Source of the DNA: Mesostigma viride
Taxonomy: Eukaryota; Streptophyta; Mesostigmatophyceae; Mesostigmatales; Mesostigmataceae
Length of the DNA stretch: 35,000 nucleotides
Direction of reading: 5' to 3'
Assembly (NCBI GenBank): GCA_009746045.1
Contig: RPFO01000099.1
Span: 1 to 35,000, forward strand
Positions 30,801 through 35,000 of this stretch are shown here, one piece after another; the first letter of the stretch is position 1; every line of letters begins with the position of its first letter. Below the pieces are notes generated by a model that saw only the letters and a list, made by a program, of their open reading frames with translations, did no database searches and was not told the DNA's origin. The translations under genes were made by a program, and so were the position numbers.

Positions 30801-31694
30801 TGCTTACAGGATGGGCGCTCAAACAGGCCAGGAAATGCTTACAGGATGGGCGCTCAAACAGGCCAGGAAATGCTTACAGGATGGGCGCTCAAACAGGCCA
30901 GGAAATGCTTACAGGATGGGCGCTCAGATGCCCACACACATCTGGCCCCGTCCCTACCTGCACGCATCCAAAGCTATAACTACGAACAAGCGATTCAGAA
31001 CCAGCAATATGAGTTCATTCTTGGCTCTCAACAAGCATCCACCACCGTCCCTACCTGCACGCAGCCACCAAAATTGGACACCCAGCCGCCCTTGCACAGC
31101 ACGTCGCGCATGGCCACCTGGGACCCTGGGAAGGCCATGAGCGCACCGGCGACACCCCCTGCGAAGTTGTCGAGGAAGCTGCACCCTGACAGGGACACCT
31201 GGGTGCCCACGCCAATCGCATGCATGACCCCCCCGACCACCTGCGCGCGGTTGCCCGCAAACACTGCATTGCGGATGGTTGCACGCACGCCAAACTCAAA
31301 GTAGAACGTGGCGCCCCAGTCGCCCGAGTTGCGACTAAACTCCCCCCCTCGACGAACACGTTGGTGCCCCCGTCCTTTGCCATGACCAGCCCGCCGAAAC
31401 CAGTTGCGGCATTTGACGACGCGTGCGCAAGAATCAGGGTCACGTTGGCACCCAGGGTGGCCACGATGCCCGCTCCCCGCTCCCCCGCAGTGTTGTTCTC
31501 AAACGTCGTCTCCACCGTGTAGAACACGGCATCCTGGCCGGCCAGCACGCTGCCGCCGCTGCGCACGGCGCGATTGGCGAGGAAGGTCGCTGACGTGAGC
31601 GTCGCCCTGGCCCCGGATGACAGCACGAGAGCGCCGCCGTTGAGGGTGGCAACGTTTTGGTAGAAGACGGTGGACGTGCCATCGATGGCCGTCC
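27867..31694 (-). CDS. Pmp-repeat beta-helix protein, upstream paralogue, partial
   Basis: Two exons are certain: 31,694-31,055, after the acceptor TTCTCTTCACACAG, and 29,869-27,867. They are joined in phase 0 through FGGCVQ-VLGATFTV. The protein is almost entirely right-handed beta-helix, with about 25 GGA-type repeats (for example LNGGALVLSS, FGGGIYGKEA, QRDGGAVFMAARAK) and many N-x-S/T sequons, and so probably extracellular. Two breaks, in G runs at 31,332-31,338 and 29,141-29,146, are each cured by one extra G; the exon lengths then fit. The first exon begins inside a codon, so at least one 5' exon with the start and signal peptide is missing. It ends NPCWLCTGDVS at 27,867, or splices onward from GGCGGAG|GTGCGT. 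There is no membrane domain, unlike the neighbour, so it may be secreted or incomplete. Confidence 0.8.
29141..29146 (-). other. Frame break in a G6 run, upstream gene
   Basis: DNRVVNAGGCGG reads in one frame and AVAIVNGSSSMLL in the next. Seven G instead of six give a continuous NAGGCGGAVAIVNGSS, a regular repeat. Both sides are long open frames of the same repeat type. Confidence 0.8.
29870..31054 (-). other. Intron of the upstream beta-helix gene, with minisatellite
   Basis: The donor is GTGCAG|GTAGGG at 31,054. The acceptor GCTCCTCACAG ends at 29,870. The intron of 1,185 bp contains a 35-bp minisatellite (30,776-30,930) and an AT-rich block with repeated AAGCTATTATAAG-like words (30,458-30,585). 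The plus-strand frame of 200 codons across it is an artefact of the minisatellite. Confidence 0.8.
30776..30930. repeat. 35-bp minisatellite, 4.4 copies
   Basis: Units begin with ATGGGCGCTCAAACAGGC at 30,776, 30,811, 30,846 and 30,881, with a partial unit at 30,916. The first differs from the next three by one base (GGCAAGG against GGCCAGG) and the others are identical. It lies inside the intron of the upstream beta-helix gene, about 100-280 bases from the donor. Because 35 is not a multiple of three, successive units read in all frames. Confidence 0.85.
31332..31338 (-). other. Frame break in a G7 run, upstream gene
   Basis: NVFVEGG is followed in the current frame by a non-repeat sequence. 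With eight G instead of seven the frame goes on as VEGGEFSRNSGDWGATFYFE and then GVRATIRNAVFAGNRA, a normal beta-helix repeat. Confidence 0.8.
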
Positions 31695-32759
31695 CTGTGT
31701 GAAGAGAAATCATGATGAATGAAGAGAAACAGAAGGCGGGGGTGGGGCGGGGGATGGATGGGCAATGTCAGGGAGACAGCTTGGTAGTATATAGATGAAA
31801 CAACCAGCGCAGGCCAGAATTCCGGAGAATCTATCTAGTAAAGATAAAACCCATCTAGATAGGACAAATAGATATATTACTAAATGAAACGCAGGTTACG
31901 CAACTTCGTAGGACACCCTAGTAACGTGCTATTTATTAGTTTTGTGCTATAATAGCCTTGCCAAAGACTGAACGTATTCAATTGTACATGCAATGTTCCG
32001 CCGGCCACGAGGTTGATGGAAACAGAGGTCTCTGACAAGTACATTGCGACGGAGGTCGCATTGGAATTCACGCACAACATTTAAATGCGCACAACATATG
32101 CCAGGCAGAACCATCTGAATAGCAAGACGGTAGAGGAAAAAAGATGTGAAACTTTGTGGGTAGTGGATAATACTCACGGCTGATGAAAGGCAGGGAAAAA
32201 AAGGTGGTAGGCTGGACTGGTGGCCTCGCCTGCACGTGTGGCTATCTTTCGTGCGCATGTGCCCGTGTTTCTGGGCGTTTCATGTGCCTTAAGGCCTCTT
32301 TCACGCTCGGGGGCGAACCAACTATTTTCAGGGGTACGACCTATTTCCTCGTAAGTACCCTCTCACGCTTGGCCAAAAGTCCCCTATTTCGGCTTCGTCC
32401 TCTCATGCTTGGCCAAAGTACGTCCCTAATTCGAAATTGAATTGGCGCCACCCTATTTCGGCTTGTCCCGGGCTCCGGGCTTGAGACAAGGACGACATTG
32501 GTATATAGGACTGCTCTGAACGTGTACTGAACAAAAGTCGTGCGTCCTGCGGAACGTAACGTACCGAGTACGTACTTGTGAGTCCCATGTAGGAATTATA
32601 TGTTCAGCTGCACACGTCTTTCCCACGCGCGCTGTAACTTTACGATGACAAAGTAAGAATAGGATGCGAAAAAGGAAATCGGTAACCTGGAATTGGCTGC
32701 GGAAAGGTGCTTGTTCCAAGCAAAAAAAAAAATGGGACAAGTTGGGACAGACCGCTATA
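31695..32759. other. Upstream region of the beta-helix gene, 5' exons not located
   Basis: The start of the upstream gene must lie here or further right. A candidate exon follows the acceptor-like CTTGCTATTCAG near 32,118 and reads MVLPGICCAHLNVVREFQCD, but I find no good donor. Another frame (32,080-31,880) contains SVAMYLSETSVSINLVAGGT, which has a beta-helix look. Neither is firm. At 32,340-32,465 a degenerate short repeat occurs (CTCACGCTTGGCCAAAAGTC, CTCATGCTTGGCCAAAGTAC, CCCTATTTCGGCTT). No promoter element stands out. Confidence 0.4.
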
Positions 32760-34568
32760 TTAAGGGGACGTGGCGCGCCGAATATTTTCCGCGCGAAAAA
32801 ATTCGCGGCACTGGCCGTACCGTGAAAAGTGGGTGCTCCGTGCGCGCACCACTTGCGGAAGTGGCCATGGCGACTGCGTTTAGGCGAAACTAGCAATGTA
32901 GGGCTAGAGAAATGCAAAAAAAATGCTTGGATGCTGAACACGATGATTTAATGATGTTGGGATGCGGCGGCAAGAGGCTGGTTTACAATATCGCTGCTTT
33001 CTTTTACTGCCATCGGCATGGGGGGTAATCTGCATTTTTTGGTCGCGCGGAATAAAATAGAATTCGTGATTGCGGCAGTAAATTCTCAGTTTGGGGGGTC
33101 TTTTTGACCGTGAAGGATGCATTCATATCGGTACCATCGAATTCTAAACCGAACGGGTGCTTTTTGCTACATTTTCGGCCATTCTCGGTAAGTATTTCTT
33201 CAGGCCTGCGCAGTGCATGTCGGAACCTTCCATGGAAGAATGGCCGTTGTTGCGCGCCTGGGCGAGGGATCTACGAGGGCAAGATATAGATTTGTGGCGA
33301 CTGTTATCTACTATCAGTTCTCTCTTCGAAGAGCTCATTGTTGGAAGTTTTTTGCGTTCGTTTTGGTCAGTTTCCGCCAGTTAACTCTCCGTTGCTCGCC
33401 GTCGTGTTGACGAATACCTGGCAGCTTTAGCTTGTTTTCGTTGATGTCGTGATCAGGGCCGCTTTAGTCGCAGCCTATAGCTCTTCGGGAAGGTATAAGG
33501 CATTTCATAGCACGTGTTCTGGCAAGGATGTTGTGCGTATGGACGCTTCTTGTTGTGTGGTAGTGACGCACCCTTTCCTCGCAGCGGCATCACAGCGGTC
33601 AGAAGCTGAACGGCCGCCACTGGTTTCTTTGCATTTTATCGTGCAGGGAAGGAAGTTTTTTTATCGACGATCATGTTGGAGATATTGCATTTGTGTGACT
33701 GCATGTAGATAGCTGCCATCATTGGTTTATTTGAGCTTTCCTTGTTATGATGATGTGACAAGACAGCAATGTGCTGAGCCAACCATGGTTGACATGGTTG
33801 ACTGCATGCAAGCTTTGTATGCCATGATCTCCTTGGTTCCTTGCCCTCCATAGTTCCAGTTTGTTGCCCATGTCGGGTAGGGCAGTTAAGGAGTTGTTGC
33901 TGTGTTGGTAAGCTTGGTTGGCATAACCCTTACACTCTAACCTGGGAGAAACATAGAAAATGCTGGTAATGCATGTAAGTGCCATCATCATTATTGCTAT
34001 TCACGTACAAGTCTGGCCATGCTCGAGGGACGGTGAAGGAGTATGAGGTGCGTGGCCACCCATTTGTATTTCATAACATATTCAGCATGGATTTGATGCA
34101 TGTTGGATGGCATGTAAAGTGTGATTGTGTATACTTGCTTTCTGAGTGGTCCTTAGCGCCTTGTCAGGTGGTGAGTGGTCGTCTAGGAAACCCATCAGTG
34201 CGTGCCACAGTGACCCCCAACCTTGAGCATGTGTCGTCATCAGTGTGCTAAAGTTAATTATATGTGCTTTTGATCATAGATTTGCTGAGTTCTTGGCATG
34301 AAGTTTACAAGGTAACCTTGGGTAGAGTATAGTGTATGCTCTCTTGGCATGTATGCCTAGCGATCGTGTTGCTATGCTTGCGCTGGCAAGGTTGGCCATG
34401 TCGAGGGCAGGTGAGGGCAGATGTGGTGCCTAGCCGTTTGCTTATGTTTTGTGATCGAGTGGGGCATGCTTTCTGGCTTTTTGGATGGAAAACAGCATGC
34501 CTAAGTGGCCATATACGAAGAACCCCCCCTTAAGCTTATGTTCAGGTTTTAGCACGCATAACCTTATT

Positions 34569-34953
34569 ACTTGAGCTAGACTTGTCGGAATGACCTGTTT
34601 TAAGGGTGGCTGCCACGACGTGATGCAAAGGGAGGGGCAGGGGGACGATGGGGAAGGTAGTAGTGATGATGAGAATGATGTTGATGATATTCCTTGCCTT
34701 GCATGTGCGTCCCCGGATGAAATTGACGGTGTCCCTTTCCTGCTGTGCAGCACATTGGGGTGCAAGGGAGGACTGCATGGGTGCTGCGCTGACCCCCCGT
34801 TGACTAAGGAGTCCAAGGGGGATCGGTTTTGCCCTGCCTGCCTTGTGCAGGATGCTTACAAGGGCTGATATAGTGACATTTTCTGTTTTAGCGGGCATTT
34901 TTCTGAAAACACGTCTGACGCAATAACTTGAGCTAGACTTGTCGGAATGACCT
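34569..34953. repeat. 29-bp direct repeat flanking the PHD segment
   Basis: A 29-bp sequence beginning ACTTGAGCTAGACTTGTCGG occurs exactly at 34,569-34,597 and 34,925-34,953, bracketing the PHD-finger frame. It is the local version of the family's internal motif (compare about 11,041 in copy 3). The PHD segment therefore sits in one repeat unit of about 356 bp, longer than the unit of about 190 bp in copy 1. Confidence 0.75.
34590..34868 (+). CDS. PHD-finger protein fragment within a Harbinger-like element
   Basis: A 92-codon open frame with an acidic stretch (DDGEGSSDDENDVDD, about residues 19-33) followed by a PHD finger at about residues 35-85. The Zn-binding residues fit C-x2-C-x13-C-x4-C-x4-H-x2-C-x15-C-x2-C: CLAC, FLLCSTLGC, LHGCC, then ADPPLTKESKGDRFCPAC with the usual PPL before the last pair. 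PHD fingers normally read histone-tail lysine methylation in chromatin. The ATG lies inside the element's own repeated motif (GGAATGACC), so the start may not be the original one. The frame may be one exon of a longer transposon or host gene; no neighbouring exon was found. The fold assignment is firm and the function is inference. Confidence 0.7.
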   Translation: MTCFKGGCHDVMQREGQGDDGEGSSDDENDVDDIPCLACASPDEIDGVPFLLCSTLGCKGGLHGCCADPPLTKESKGDRFCPACLVQDAYKG

Positions 34954-35000
34954 GGGACTTGGAACACTGCTGTCCCCCTGTTAGCCGAAATTTTTGTTGA

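Larger units (their letters stand above)
32763..35000 (+). mobile_element. PIF/Harbinger-like element, copy 2, runs off the window
   Basis: The element starts AGGGGACGTGGCGCGCC after TTA (32,760-32,762) and is collinear with the reverse complement of copy 1 from 8,584 to about 7,100. Shared blocks include TTTACAATATCGCTG, GCCATCGGCATGGGGGGTAA, GCGCGCCTGGGCGAGGGAT and GTCGTGATCAGGGCCGC. Near 34,140-34,240 it enters the repeated internal part. It then carries a PHD-finger frame absent from the other copies. No right end is visible, so the element is incomplete in this window. No transposase is seen. Confidence 0.6.

Noticed and set aside
30702-31304. Plus-strand frame of 200 codons with repeated QARKCLQDGRSNRPGN text
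   Set aside because: It is a 35-bp minisatellite read in rotating frames inside an intron, then antisense of the beta-helix exon.
19698-31694. Bacterial autotransporter or chlamydial outer-membrane proteins acquired intact
   Set aside because: The genes have GT-AG introns, a multi-helix membrane domain and no autotransporter barrel. Only the repeat type is shared.
19698-31694. One single giant gene instead of two
   Set aside because: A signal-peptide-like start followed by a typical N-terminal segment (NLQRAVLEDRFNGILRLTAD) begins at 27,224, and a stop closes the upstream frame at 27,867. RNA evidence could still change this.
33190-33384. A frame of about 60 residues (LLRAWARDLRGQ) shared by the Harbinger-like copies at 33,190-33,384 and 7,963-8,151, with an echo near 10,048
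   Set aside because: The differences between copies fall equally on all three codon positions and often change the residue, so there is no sign of selection on the protein. The alternative frame is equally conserved.

Overview
The window looks like nuclear DNA of a repeat-rich eukaryote, most likely an alga or another protist. The evidence is two intron-containing genes with GT-AG splice sites, non-LTR retrotransposons with 5' truncations and target-site duplications, several families of terminal-inverted-repeat DNA transposons, and proteins of the Pmp beta-helix type known from algae, oomycetes and other protists. There is no bacterial-style operon structure. I cannot name the species.

Positions 1-19,690 are almost entirely a stack of transposable elements and tandem repeats. 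In order they are: a duplicated GC-rich stretch and a C-rich minisatellite (1-1,650); the 3' end of a LINE (about 2,044-3,890) carrying two small TA-duplicating inverted-repeat elements; an element bounded by palindromic ends (3,892-5,588); a foldback element holding a 40-bp satellite (5,604-6,076); a PIF/Harbinger-like non-coding element (6,304-8,584); a polypurine minisatellite (9,070-9,595); a second Harbinger-like copy (9,598-11,492); a LINE ORF1 split by a piggyBac-like insertion (11,616-14,899); a chimeric LINE junction (14,995-15,500); and a LINE fragment (LINE-B) with an ORF1-only LINE-A element inserted in it (16,090-18,675). A tRNA-derived SINE-like remnant and a second LINE-B fragment follow. 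Target duplications and empty sites visible inside the window let several insertions be ordered in time.

Positions 19,698-31,694, on the minus strand, hold the only host-like protein genes: two neighbouring, same-direction genes for very long right-handed beta-helix (Pmp-repeat) proteins. The downstream gene (27,224 to 19,698, five exons, about 1,656 residues once one break is allowed for) runs from signal peptide through about 24 GGA-type repeats, a beta-rich linker and a cysteine-rich 'GYW' module to about nine membrane segments and a cytoplasmic tail. It reads as a large cell-surface sensor or channel-like protein. The upstream gene (31,694 to 27,867, at least two exons plus unfound 5' exons) is beta-helix only. 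Three reading-frame breaks occur in these two genes. Each falls in a run of G on the coding strand and each is cured by a single extra G, which points to homopolymer under-calling in the assembly rather than gene decay.

Positions 32,763-35,000 hold a third Harbinger-like copy, running off the window. It carries a 92-codon open frame with a clear PHD finger, bracketed by a 29-bp direct repeat.
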